The notes beneath the pieces are model-generated. The model had not been told where the DNA came from and did not search any database. It saw only the letters and a program-made list of their open reading frames with translations. The translations under genes were made by a program, and so were the position numbers. A DNA stretch of 34,011 bases from the IMG/VR virus record IMGVR_UViG_3300031857_000719, positions 1-34,011 of that record; one strand, given 5' to 3'. Shown in pieces: positions 1-7,447 of the stretch (the stretch's first letter is position 1; the number at the start of each line of letters is the position of its first letter). Origin of the DNA: a virus.

Positions 1-153
1 CACGCGCTCGGGGTTGCTATCGAGATCCCGCCTTGAGACGATAGCGCTCAGAGTGGCGAAGACCTACCGGGAAAAGTTACGAGAGGGCCTGGCGGAAGGC
101 CTCTCCAGGCCCGAAGCGCTCTCGGACGCCACGAACGAGAACCGCCTTCTCGT
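1..153. repeat. Terminal direct repeat, left copy
   Basis: These 153 bases match 33859-34011 except at positions 127, 130 and 145 (C, C, C here; T, G, G in the right copy). All three differences fall at third codon positions of the minor-head gene and are synonymous. The repeat lies inside that gene, so it is best read as overlap of a circular or permuted genome joined from two very close strains, not as a functional terminal repeat. Confidence 0.92.
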
Positions 154-403
154 GCAGCGCGTTCAAAACGCCATGGTCCGGGAAATCGCACGCGATATCA
201 AAGCCACGTACCGAGGCGAGTTCTTCGTGTGGCTTCCATCCGACGCGGTGACGCCGAACCCGCTCCACCAGCTGAACTATGGCCGGCGCTTTCAAATCGG
301 GCGCGGCGAAATGCCCGGCGACGACTACGGCTGCCAGTGCGGCATGCGCATCCTCGTGGCCCAGACCGAGCTTTTCGAAGAGGACGCGAAGATCGCGGCC
401 TAA
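1..403 (+). CDS. Minor head protein, Mu F/SPP1 gp7-like C-terminal part (continues from 33746)
   Basis: This is the 3' part of the gene that begins at 33746; the codon phase is continuous (first full codon at base 2). Joined across the repeat, the protein has about 171 residues. The C-terminal half carries the pattern of phage head morphogenesis proteins: a His in PLHQLNYG, then GRGEMPGDDYGCQCGMRI, which resembles the conserved H...PG...C.C block of Mu F/SPP1 gp7-type proteins. Such proteins are minor head components acting beside the portal. Position agrees: portal upstream, scaffold-like gene 12 bp downstream. At about 170 residues it is much shorter than Mu F, so it may represent only the C-terminal module. 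The family call is by motif and position. Confidence 0.8.
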   Translation, partial: TRSGLLSRSRLETIALRVAKTYREKLREGLAEGLSRPEALSDATNENRLLVQRVQNAMVREIARDIKATYRGEFFVWLPSDAVTPNPLHQLNYGRRFQIGRGEMPGDDYGCQCGMRILVAQTELFEEDAKIAA

Positions 404-415
404 AAGGAGAACGCT

Positions 416-1084
416 ATGGAAGAGAAAGAACTCGAAGCATTGAAAGCCTCGAACCCCAAGGCCTACGAATTCATCGTCAGCCAGAAGGGCGAGCTGGAGA
501 AGCTGAAAGCTGCGCCACCGAAGAAAGACGATCCGCCGGCGCCGCCCGCTCCGAAGAAAGACGATCCGGATCTCCTCGACAAGGTGCGGGCGAAGAACGA
601 GTCCGACGAAAAGGAAAAGGCGAAACTCAAGGGGATCGAGTCCGCGATGCGGTTCAATCTCTCGATTGGGGACTTCGTGAAGGCGAATGCGGACGTGCTC
701 CCCTCCGACGTGGAGAAGGTAATCAAGGAAGCGGAGAAGGAAAACTACGACTCCGCCGTCGAGCGAGCGCGCGCCTTGAAGGTGCCGATTATCAAGGCGT
801 TCTTCGATGTGCAGGCGAACCTGGAGCTTCTGACCGACACGCAGAAGACGCAGCTTGGGGACTATCAGAAGCTGACCAAAGCGGGCCGCGAGGAGCGCGC
901 GGACTACATCTACGAGAACCTTTTGGAGCCGGCGTTGGGTACCATGAAAAAGCTCAAAAAAGCCGAAGAGGTCGGTAGAGCGCGCTCGGGCTTGGCCCCG
1001 GGTGGCAAGGCCGAAGAGGATTACAGGAACCGCCTCGTCGAGGGTTCGCGGAAATTTTATCTCGGCGACAAGGGAGCGCAGTAA
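416..1084 (+). CDS. Putative capsid scaffold protein
   Basis: A 222-residue, very charged Lys/Glu-rich protein with a Pro/Lys-rich linker at about residues 33-52 (two PPKKDD/PKKDDP repeats) and predicted long helices elsewhere. There is no enzymatic motif. Scaffolding proteins of tailed phages typically are charged, helical, and encoded just upstream of decoration and major capsid genes, as here. The ATG has an AAGGAG site shortly upstream. I infer that it nucleates and shapes procapsid assembly in the cytoplasm; sequence similarity to a named scaffold family was not recognised. It could alternatively be another minor head component. Confidence 0.62.
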   Translation: MEEKELEALKASNPKAYEFIVSQKGELEKLKAAPPKKDDPPAPPAPKKDDPDLLDKVRAKNESDEKEKAKLKGIESAMRFNLSIGDFVKANADVLPSDVEKVIKEAEKENYDSAVERARALKVPIIKAFFDVQANLELLTDTQKTQLGDYQKLTKAGREERADYIYENLLEPALGTMKKLKKAEEVGRARSGLAPGGKAEEDYRNRLVEGSRKFYLGDKGAQ

Positions 1085-1113
1085 ATAGCCGCACAATCGT
1101 AGGATAAATTTTG

Positions 1114-1169
1114 CGAGTACGCGGGGGTTGCTCCCCGTGAGGCCCAAGGGCCGATAACTCACGTACTCG
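1114..1169 (+). ncRNA. Compact three-way-junction RNA element in the head operon
   Basis: Bases 1114-1121 (CGAGTACG) pair perfectly with 1162-1169 (CGTACTCG). Directly inside, 1122-1126 pair with 1133-1137 (CGGGG/CCCCG, loop about UUGC). Then 1138-1140 pair with 1159-1161 and GGCC at 1141-1144 pairs with GGCC at 1149-1152, with a GAUAAC bulge at 1153-1158. The three helices meet with no unpaired bases at the junction. It lies in the 179-bp gap between the scaffold-like and decoration genes, 18 bp upstream of an intrinsic terminator. I do not recognise it as a known RNA family. Function is unknown; expression control of capsid genes is one inference. Confidence 0.6.
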
Positions 1170-1187
1170 AACCGGGCCTTCAGAGTT

Positions 1188-1231
1188 AGAGGGCGCATCG
1201 CGAGAGATCGCGGGGCGCCCTCTTTTTTTTT
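1188..1231 (+). terminator. Intrinsic terminator between scaffold and decoration genes
   Basis: AGAGGGCGC (1188-1196) pairs with GCGCCCTCT (1215-1223), with a further CGCG/CGCG pairing inside, followed by a run of nine T from 1223 to 1231. In addition, 1172-1178 (CCGGGCC) can pair with 1234-1240 (GGCCCGG), enclosing the terminator. It would attenuate transcription between early head genes and the decoration/capsid genes. Confidence 0.85.
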
Positions 1232-1263
1232 GGGGCCCGGAAAACTTTCAAGGAGAAAGCGAA

Positions 1264-1710
1264 ATGCACGACGCGACAAAGCACGCTCTGGGAACGACGA
1301 AGGGACCCGGTAAGCCGACGGTCACGAACCACAAGGGAGCGGCCGTCATCACGGCAGGCCTCGCCGTTCGCCTGAAGAGCGACGATACGCCGGCCGTTGC
1401 GACGGGCTCCGGCGTGGGAGAGTTCCTCGGCATTTCCTTGGGCCGCGATCTCTCCGACACGGGCCGCACCGCCGTTTGCCGCGCGGGCTTGGGCGTGCCG
1501 CTCAAACTCGCTTCCGGCGTGACGCCGGCGCCAGGCGAGACGGTGTACATCGTCAACGCCACCGGCGAGGGCCACAACTCGGCGGACGCGGCTCGCACGG
1601 CGACGGCCGCCATCTACGCGTCCGCGAAGCTTACGACCGGCGGCATGGCGGAAGGCGAGAGCTCGGGCACCGTCGATTTCGCATACGTCGACATGGTCGG
1701 GGGGCTCTGA
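1264..1710 (+). CDS. Decoration-like head protein 1
   Basis: A 148-residue protein, Gly/Ala/Thr-rich with alternating hydrophobic residues that suggest beta structure and no membrane segment. It is paralogous to the next gene: both start with a HDA(T/S)K block, share GISLGRDLSD / GVSLGKALSD followed by TAVCR, and end in VDMVGGL / VDMGGGL. Pairs of this kind just upstream of the major capsid gene resemble DUF2190-type capsid-stabilising or decoration proteins. An AAGGAG site precedes the ATG. Its TGA overlaps the next ATG (TGATG). Role inferred from position and composition. Confidence 0.65.
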   Translation: MHDATKHALGTTKGPGKPTVTNHKGAAVITAGLAVRLKSDDTPAVATGSGVGEFLGISLGRDLSDTGRTAVCRAGLGVPLKLASGVTPAPGETVYIVNATGEGHNSADAARTATAAIYASAKLTTGGMAEGESSGTVDFAYVDMVGGL

Positions 1711-2519
1711 TGCCGCACGACGCAAGCAAAGTAGTTTTGGGAACGGTGCAAAGCTCCGAGCGGCTCGTCACGCCACATGTGGCAAGCCCCGTGACTTTTC
1801 CGGCCGGGATTGTCGTCCGGCAGAAGGGCGACGGCGCTCTCTCGGTCACAAAAGCCGACGGCCGTATTATCGGCGTGAGCCTGGGGAAAGCGCTCTCGGA
1901 CCACCTCGCGAAAACCGCGGTGTGCCGACAGGGCTACCAGGTGCCGGTGCTCCTCGAGCTCGCGCCCGCGCGGCTCGAAATCGAGATCACGAATTACGCG
2001 AACCTCGTGGCCTCCACCGAGGACACGCTGCAGTTCGAGCACGAGGACCTCTCGCTCGACGAGACCTTGACCTTCGCGGCCGATGCGGCCGGCGAGGACG
2101 AAGTACTCTGCGCGGCATCGGGGAGCTCGAACGCCGTAGTGGCTGCCGCCTTAGCGGCGGCTATCAACGCGCACTCGGTGCTCGGAACGCACTTCGTGGC
2201 CGTGGCTGTGGGCGCCGTTGTGACGGTGACCGCGAAGAACAACGCGCTGGAAGGTGCCGACTTCGACGTGACTTACACGGCGAACACGTCGGTCGGCCTC
2301 ACGCTCGATGACACCACGTTCACCGGCGGCGGCATCGCCGCCGACTACGTGGCGATTGGGCAGCGCATGTACGTGTCCGACACGACGGGCAAGGCGGACG
2401 ATCCGAATTCAGCGGCGACGGTGACGAACGGGATCTACCGATCCGGTGTGCTCACCGGAATCAAAGAGGACGGCACCGAAGCGGCCTGCGTTCTCGTCGA
2501 TATGGGAGGGGGCCTGTAA
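1710..2519 (+). CDS. Decoration-like head protein 2 with inserted domain
   Basis: A 269-residue paralogue of the preceding protein. The shared fold occupies about residues 1-90 and 210-269. Between them, about residues 105-207 form an extra Thr/Ala/Val-rich beta domain (containing DETLTFAADAAG, AALAAAINA, AVVTVTA and DTTFTGGG) absent from the shorter copy. This is consistent with tandem duplication followed by insertion of a surface-exposed domain, a known way in which virion proteins acquire weak binding modules. The start is the ATG overlapping the upstream TGA; longer upstream reading is antisense-like and lacks a ribosome site. Confidence 0.65.
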   Translation: MPHDASKVVLGTVQSSERLVTPHVASPVTFPAGIVVRQKGDGALSVTKADGRIIGVSLGKALSDHLAKTAVCRQGYQVPVLLELAPARLEIEITNYANLVASTEDTLQFEHEDLSLDETLTFAADAAGEDEVLCAASGSSNAVVAAALAAAINAHSVLGTHFVAVAVGAVVTVTAKNNALEGADFDVTYTANTSVGLTLDDTTFTGGGIAADYVAIGQRMYVSDTTGKADDPNSAATVTNGIYRSGVLTGIKEDGTEAACVLVDMGGGL

Positions 2520-2776
2520 TGAATGTCGCGGAATTGAAAGACAGAGCGAAAGAGCTCGGTATCAAGGGCGCCGACGGCATGAAGAAAGCCGAGCTCGAGG
2601 CGGCAATCGCCGCGGCGGAATCGGAGTCCGCGGGTTCGGGGCAGTCTCCTCCGCCATCACCGCCGGATGCGCCGCCGCCGCCGGCGGAAGATGAGTCCGC
2701 GGACAAGCCCCGGCGAAGCGAAGGCTCCCCCGATGGCTCGAAGCACGTTCCTCCGAAGCTGTACCGAATTTCCTAA
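2519..2776 (+). CDS. HeH/LEM-like domain head protein
   Basis: An 85-residue protein. Residues 1-36 resemble the HeH/SAP/Rho-N type helix-extended loop-helix (NVAELKDRAKELGIKG, then MKKAELEAAI). The rest is a Pro/Ser/Asp-rich tail with PPSPPDAPPPP. Small proteins with this domain are common beside capsid genes in tailed phages, where they may bind DNA or join head parts. The ATG overlaps the upstream TAA (TAATG) and has a strong GGAGGGGG site. The precise role is unknown. Confidence 0.7.
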   Translation: MNVAELKDRAKELGIKGADGMKKAELEAAIAAAESESAGSGQSPPPSPPDAPPPPAEDESADKPRRSEGSPDGSKHVPPKLYRIS

Positions 2777-2794
2777 CAGAAAGGACCAATAGAA

Positions 2795-3676
2795 ATGACG
2801 ACGCAAGCACCCGTTCTCCGGACCGCCGAAGAGTTCAACCGGACCTACGTCCCCATCTACAAAGCGATCTTCCCGCTTTTCATCAACGAGAAGGCCCAGC
2901 AGTACGCGGCCGAAGTGGGAAAGCTCAACTTCAACACCGTCGAAGCGGTGGGGGATCTCGACGCGAAGGAAATCACGCCGAAGGATTCGGACATTCAGAC
3001 CGTCTCGGTCGTCGAGGGGCTGAAGGCTTTCCGCAAGTACTTCCTGGCCAGGAAGTACCGGAACTCCTCGCTTCAGGATGCTTCCCGCATCGACCTCGTC
3101 ATCTCCCAGGTGCTCGACCACAACCTGAAGCTGCAAGACAAGCTTCTCCTTTTGGGCGGCGGCACGACTCCCTCGAACGTACTGAACAACGGGCTCTTCC
3201 TGTCCGGTGACCCGAACTTCACGCTCGAAGGGGAGACGGCGGAGATCGCGGTCTCGGGGGATCTCCCGGATCTCGCGGACTTCTGCCGCAAGGTCATGGC
3301 GACGGCCGACAAGGCCGACCAGGTCGCGGGCCGGAAGCTCATCATCTTCTACGGTGAGGAAGTGATCCCGTCGTTCACCTCACTCTTCGACACCGGTGTC
3401 CGATCGGTGCGAGGGGCGCTTCAGGAAACGCTCGGCGCCGAGTACTCGATGGCGAAGCTGCCGCAGGCGGTAACTCCGGACGGTGAATCGGGCTGGATCA
3501 TCGCGAACCTCGATCAGTGCAAGCTGCACTACACGGAGCTTCCGAAGCTTCTGGCGCAGGGCGTGAACGAGGAAGACCTCTACACCTGGCACAACGTGAT
3601 CATGGGTTCGATGATGCTCGAAGTGCTCGCGAAGGACGGCATCATCCGTCAGCCGGCGGAGCTCGAGAGCGAATAA
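2795..3676 (+). CDS. Major capsid protein
   Basis: A 293-residue protein with the size, position and texture of an HK97-fold major capsid protein: a helical N-terminus, an early beta region rich in charged residues (the expected E-loop area, about residues 45-95), then alternating helices and strands and a C-terminal half containing SVRGALQETLGAEY. It sits immediately upstream of a strong terminator, with its own AAAGGA ribosome site. No other gene in the head block is a better candidate. The assignment rests on gene order and overall character. Confidence 0.75.
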   Translation: MTTQAPVLRTAEEFNRTYVPIYKAIFPLFINEKAQQYAAEVGKLNFNTVEAVGDLDAKEITPKDSDIQTVSVVEGLKAFRKYFLARKYRNSSLQDASRIDLVISQVLDHNLKLQDKLLLLGGGTTPSNVLNNGLFLSGDPNFTLEGETAEIAVSGDLPDLADFCRKVMATADKADQVAGRKLIIFYGEEVIPSFTSLFDTGVRSVRGALQETLGAEYSMAKLPQAVTPDGESGWIIANLDQCKLHYTELPKLLAQGVNEEDLYTWHNVIMGSMMLEVLAKDGIIRQPAELESE

Positions 3677-3697
3677 CCGCAATTCTCCGATGAGTGT

Positions 3698-3733
3698 ACC
3701 CCCGCAGGTCCGAGAGAGCCTGCGGGGGTTTTT
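3698..3733 (+). terminator. Intrinsic terminator after the major capsid gene
   Basis: CCCCCGCAGG (3699-3708) pairs with CCTGCGGGGG (3719-3728), extended by A3698/T3729, with a 10-base loop and a TTTTT tail. It separates the highly expressed capsid gene from the connector and tail genes. The 3' arm (GGGGG) lies where the ribosome site of the next gene should be, so the hairpin may also mask translation initiation of that gene. Confidence 0.92.
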
Positions 3734-3739
3734 CCTACC

Positions 3740-4018
3740 ATGAGAGACTTCCTGGACGACATTCTGGGCTTCATCGGCTCGGACACGCTGACCGACGAAG
3801 AATTCGAGGGCATCGTATTGCCCGAGCCGCCGGCGTACTCGGCGGAAACGTACACGGCGCTGCGCGCCGCGCTCGAAGCGCGCGAATCGGTCTCGGACGC
3901 CACGACGCGTCTCCGCTATTACTTTCTCGCACGTGGGCTCTCCGTGGGCGACCCGTCCAACGCCGGCGCCGGCGCCACGACGCCGAAGTCGAACATCCTG
4001 ATTGGGGCGAAGCTGTGA
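3740..4018 (+). CDS. Putative head-tail connector protein
   Basis: A 92-residue acidic protein with a predominantly helical N-terminus (RDFLDDILGFIG, then TYTALRAALEARESV) and a flexible Gly/Ala/Thr C-terminus. It is the first gene after the capsid terminator and overlaps the next gene by 4 nt (GTGA), the usual place for a small head-completion adaptor. The only ribosome-site-like sequence is the GGGGG arm of the terminator, 11 bp before the ATG. The family was not recognised, so the role is by position. Confidence 0.55.
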   Translation: MRDFLDDILGFIGSDTLTDEEFEGIVLPEPPAYSAETYTALRAALEARESVSDATTRLRYYFLARGLSVGDPSNAGAGATTPKSNILIGAKL

Positions 4019-4509
4019 CGGGCGTCGTTCTCAAATTCGACCGCAGCTTCAAAGCGCAGGTCAGGCAGAAGATAGAGCGGCACCTCTTCGACGTGGGCGT
4101 TCTCGAAAACCGCCCGCACCGAGCGCCGGCACGGGGGGCCTTGAAGACCTTGGCCGGAGGCCCCGCCCGACGAACCTCGGGGAGAGTCGAAGGCACCACC
4201 GCGAGTGTTGCGAAGTTCGTCCAGGCGAGGCTTCACACCGACATCTTCCGCCGCGCCATTCGGCGGCCGAAAAACCGCGACATTGCGCGCTTCGCCGACG
4301 CGTTTTTCAAGACAGCGCTTCGCGGAGAAAACCCGAACCGCGCTGTGAACCTCATGCAGGCGATTGTGCGAAACCCGATTCTTCGCGGCGACTACGGCCC
4401 AAACAGCCGGAGTGCCGCGAAGGCAAAGGGCTTCAGCCGGCGATTCATCGATACGGGCCAGCTCTTTCGCGCCATCCGCGCGCGCATGAAGGTGAAGAAT
4501 GTTCCGTGA
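4015..4509 (+). CDS. HK97 gp10-like tail completion/neck protein
   Basis: A 164-residue basic protein starting at the GTG that overlaps the upstream TGA. Its C-terminus has the pattern FIDTGQLFRAIRARMK, which resembles the TG.L..SI block of HK97 gp10 and Mu gpG-like virion morphogenesis proteins. The N-terminus (FDRSFKAQVRQKIERHL) is helical and basic. Such proteins join the tail to the head or cap the tail. It overlaps the next gene by 11 nt. The call is reasonable but not certain. Confidence 0.65.
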   Translation: MTGVVLKFDRSFKAQVRQKIERHLFDVGVLENRPHRAPARGALKTLAGGPARRTSGRVEGTTASVAKFVQARLHTDIFRRAIRRPKNRDIARFADAFFKTALRGENPNRAVNLMQAIVRNPILRGDYGPNSRSAAKAKGFSRRFIDTGQLFRAIRARMKVKNVP

Positions 4510-4972
4510 GGAGCTCACAGAAAAGCTCAAAGCCATCTTCGGCTTCGAGAAAGTCAGCTTCGACGCGCCCGGCGAATCGTTCGAGCAAGACACGCTCTTT
4601 GTAGAAGTACACGAAGCGCCCGCGCGGGTGACCGGGAAGCTCATCACTGCGAAGGTCTCCGGTGCGCTCGTCATTCACTCGCAGCGGGAGAAGCTTCCCT
4701 ACGGATTCTTCACGAAGCGCATGGAGAAAGCCGAGAGCGCCTTGACCGCGGACCTATTCCTCTTCGACGTGGACCGCGACATAGCTACGAGCCCAGCGAA
4801 AACGGTGAACCTCTGCGAGCGGCGCTGCCGCTTCCTCTACCTTTTCTCAGCGCAGCACGATCCGAACAAGGGCGAGATTAGCGGCGTGGGCTTCGAGTTC
4901 ACTACGCCCGCGCTCGACGTCGGCGACGGAAGCGCGCTCGCCACGGGAGACGGCAACGTCGTCAAGCCATAG
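4499..4972 (+). CDS. Putative tail terminator protein
   Basis: A 157-residue mixed alpha/beta protein that follows the gp10-like gene, as tail terminators usually do. The N-terminal helix (EELTEKLKAIFGF) followed by strands carrying FVEVHEAPARV resembles small tail terminator/minor tail proteins, and there is no membrane segment. It would cap the finished tail tube and sheath before joining to the head. The assignment is by gene order; the family was not identified. Confidence 0.5.
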   Translation: MFREELTEKLKAIFGFEKVSFDAPGESFEQDTLFVEVHEAPARVTGKLITAKVSGALVIHSQREKLPYGFFTKRMEKAESALTADLFLFDVDRDIATSPAKTVNLCERRCRFLYLFSAQHDPNKGEISGVGFEFTTPALDVGDGSALATGDGNVVKP

Positions 4973-4978
4973 GACACC

Positions 4979-6112
4979 ATGAGAACGCTATCACTCATCG
5001 CACTTCTCTCACTCATCGCAGCACTTCTTTCTTTCTCCGCGTTCGGCGCGGCGCAGCCCGCGGTAAAGCCGAATCAACTTCCGGCAATCACCAACGGACA
5101 GCTTTCCGCGACGGACTTGTTTTTGCTTTTCGATAGCTCCGCCGGCACGACGAAGAAACTCGCCGTGTCCGAAATGGACACTCGCTACGGCGGGGGTAGC
5201 GTCGGAACCGGCGACGTCGTCGGCCCTTCATCGAGCGTCGCTTCCGAGTTCGCGCTCTTCGACGGAACGACCGGGAAGCTCATAAAGCGCGCTAGCGGTA
5301 CCGGCGTCTGTAAGGCAACGAGCGGCGTTGCGTCGTTCGCGGCACTACTGAATGCTGACGTAGACGCGGCGGCGGGAATAGCGTTCTCGAAGATGGCGGC
5401 GCTCACCGCGAGCCGCGTTGCCGTCACCGATGCGAGCGGCTTCGTCGTCGCCGGAACGCAGACGACAACGGAGCTCGCGTTATTGACGTCTGCGACGAAC
5501 GCGAACACCGCGAGCACGCTCGTCAAGCGGGACGGATCCGGGAACTTCTCAGCGGGGACGATTACCGGCGCGCTCGCCGGCAACGCTTCGACGGCGACGG
5601 CGTTCGCGTCGAACCCGACCGACTGTGGGGCGGGCGAATTCGCAAACGCGATTGCCGCGAACGGTAACCTGACGTGTGCGACGCCGAGTGCGTCGGCGAC
5701 TGCGGCGGCGGTGTACACCACAGCTACTGGATCATACGCGTCTGGTGGGGATACCGTCTTTACTGCGTCCACCGCCCGCGTCAACGTGGGCAACGCCTAC
5801 AACACGAGCACCGGCGTGTTCACCGCCCAGGAGACGCGCGTCCACTATATCTCGGCGAACTTCCAATCTGGAACGAACGCCGGTGGCGGCGGCGCGCTTC
5901 TTTCGATCACCCTATTTATAAACGGGACCACGAAAATTCTGCTCGGAGAGGCGAAGTTTGAGGCCGGGTACGCCGGGCCTTCTATTGCCGTCCACCGGCC
6001 CTGGCCACTGACCGCTGGGGACACGGCGGTTCTCCTTATTTATCAGTCGGGTTTTGGCGGCTCGATTTCTGGAGAGAACTTCCAAAGTGTCTCCTATCTC
6101 AGCTTCCTCTAG
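4979..6112 (+). CDS. Fibre protein with N-terminal signal peptide and C1q-like end
   Basis: A 377-residue protein. Residues 1-24 are a classical Sec signal peptide (MRTLSLIALLSLIAALLSFS, then AFGA|AQ). Residues 28-75 form an N-terminal tail-fibre type domain (NQLPAITNGQLSATDLFLLF). The middle has fibre repeats such as FDGTTGKLIKRAS, LVKRDGSGNFSAGTITGALAG and NASTATAFA. The last 140 residues (from VYTTATGSYASGGDTVF) look like a C1q/jelly-roll trimer domain. Fibre repeats and the jelly-roll end suggest receptor binding on capsid or tail, but a secretion signal is unexpected for a virion protein assembled in the cytoplasm. It lies between the tail terminator and sheath genes, an unusual place for a tail fibre. 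Confidence 0.7.
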   Translation: MRTLSLIALLSLIAALLSFSAFGAAQPAVKPNQLPAITNGQLSATDLFLLFDSSAGTTKKLAVSEMDTRYGGGSVGTGDVVGPSSSVASEFALFDGTTGKLIKRASGTGVCKATSGVASFAALLNADVDAAAGIAFSKMAALTASRVAVTDASGFVVAGTQTTTELALLTSATNANTASTLVKRDGSGNFSAGTITGALAGNASTATAFASNPTDCGAGEFANAIAANGNLTCATPSASATAAAVYTTATGSYASGGDTVFTASTARVNVGNAYNTSTGVFTAQETRVHYISANFQSGTNAGGGGALLSITLFINGTTKILLGEAKFEAGYAGPSIAVHRPWPLTAGDTAVLLIYQSGFGGSISGENFQSVSYLSFL

Positions 6113-6151
6113 CTGCGAGGCACGCGCTTTAAACGAAAGGAAACAGTTCCC

Positions 6152-7429
6152 ATGAGCAAAATTCTTCTCGATTACGTCTTCCCGATTTCCGTCATCACGC
6201 CGATTCCGCAGGCGTCCACCGCTTTCCTGAAGCAGGTCTGCGTCGTAGCAAAGCCGAAGGCGGGCCAGGAAGGAAACGTAGGGCAACTCTTTCTTTGCAC
6301 GAGCATGACGGCTGTCGGAGTTCGCACCGAAAACACCGAAGCGCAGCGGCTCTTCGACGCGGGCATGAGCCGGGTCTACGTACTTCTATCGGACGATCTG
6401 AGCCTCGCCGCCGCTCTCGACGCGAACCTGGGCCTGTTCTTCACGCTCCTGATTTCCAGCGACTTCGACAACACCGACTTCGAGGACGAGGGCGAGGCCG
6501 CTGAATCGGCGACGCTGACCGTTGGAGACCTCACGTTCACAGCACTCCCGGGTGCCGCGGGGAACGACCTCTCCGTCGAGCTCCTGGACGAAGTCGACGA
6601 CGCGGGCGAGGAAGTCGTCACCGTCTCGGACGATACCATCACCATCCGCATGAAGGACGGCGTGTCGACAGCGCAGCAAATCAAGGACGCCTGCGAGAAC
6701 TCGGTCCAGTTCGTCGCCACCGGCGTAACGGTGACCATCGCCGAAGGGGAGGAAGCGACAGCGCAGGCTGCGGCGGCGGAAGACGACCTCGAGGGTGGCT
6801 CGGACGCAACGGGCGCAGGCCTTCAGCTCGGCGGCTTCGACGGCGTTGTCGGCGTGTCCAGCACCGACGACGATTTTCTCGCAGAGCAAGCGGTCATCGA
6901 GAATCGCTCTGCGTTTCATACGACGGTTACCAACAAGGCGAAGAACATGTTCTTCGCCTTCGGAAAGCTCCTCTCGAATCAGGTCAACTGGACGAACCAG
7001 CAGTACATCCCGATGCCCGTCGAGGACGACGTCGACGAGCTGGGAGAGGCGAACGCGCTCTTCGACGCGAAGGTTAGCTTCGTGCTCACCGACGACGAAT
7101 TCTCAAATCGGCTGGCGCTATTCGCGTGCGGCGGAAAAGCTATCGTCGCGCCGTACATCTGGAAGAACCTGATGATCGACCTGCAGTCGCGGGCCGTTCA
7201 GTACATCGCGGCGAATCAGCCGCAGTACACGCTCACCGAGGCGGTGCTGCTCGAGGCGAGGCTTCAAGACGACGTCATCAACGAATACATCCGCACGAAA
7301 AAGTGGCTCTCGTCGGGAAAAATAGAAATCAGGCTCATTCAGCAGAACTTCGTCGCCGGCGGATTTATCGACGTGCCGGAGCCGACGGCCCTGTGGCGCG
7401 TCTTCTCCGAATTGCGATCGACGACCTAA
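6152..7429 (+). CDS. Tail sheath protein with inserted beta domain
   Basis: A 425-residue protein. The C-terminal half (NWTNQQYIPMPVEDDVDELG, then LFACGGKAIVAPYIWKN and AVLLEARLQDDVINEYIRTK) resembles DUF3383-type sheath proteins. The N-terminal segment (residues 1-112) and the part from GLQLGGFDGVVG onward would be contiguous without residues about 118-221, which form a separate domain (TLTVGDLTFTALPGAAGNDL, TVSDDTITIRMKDG, TAQQIKDA). Sheath subunits contract to drive the tube through the host envelope; the insert probably lies on the outside of the tail. A tube-like protein follows. A good AAAGGAAA site precedes the ATG. Confidence 0.82.
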   Translation: MSKILLDYVFPISVITPIPQASTAFLKQVCVVAKPKAGQEGNVGQLFLCTSMTAVGVRTENTEAQRLFDAGMSRVYVLLSDDLSLAAALDANLGLFFTLLISSDFDNTDFEDEGEAAESATLTVGDLTFTALPGAAGNDLSVELLDEVDDAGEEVVTVSDDTITIRMKDGVSTAQQIKDACENSVQFVATGVTVTIAEGEEATAQAAAAEDDLEGGSDATGAGLQLGGFDGVVGVSSTDDDFLAEQAVIENRSAFHTTVTNKAKNMFFAFGKLLSNQVNWTNQQYIPMPVEDDVDELGEANALFDAKVSFVLTDDEFSNRLALFACGGKAIVAPYIWKNLMIDLQSRAVQYIAANQPQYTLTEAVLLEARLQDDVINEYIRTKKWLSSGKIEIRLIQQNFVAGGFIDVPEPTALWRVFSELRSTT

Positions 7430-7447
7430 CGGGAAAGGAACTACTCC

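Noticed and set aside
1-153. Long terminal repeats of a transposable phage or cohesive ends
   Set aside because: The repeat lies inside one continuous gene and differs only by synonymous changes, which fits overlap of a circular map better.
77-1279. 400-residue minus-strand open frame opposite the head genes
   Set aside because: Arg/Leu-rich shadow of the minor head and scaffold genes in GC-rich DNA; no ribosome site and it runs through the structured RNA and terminator.
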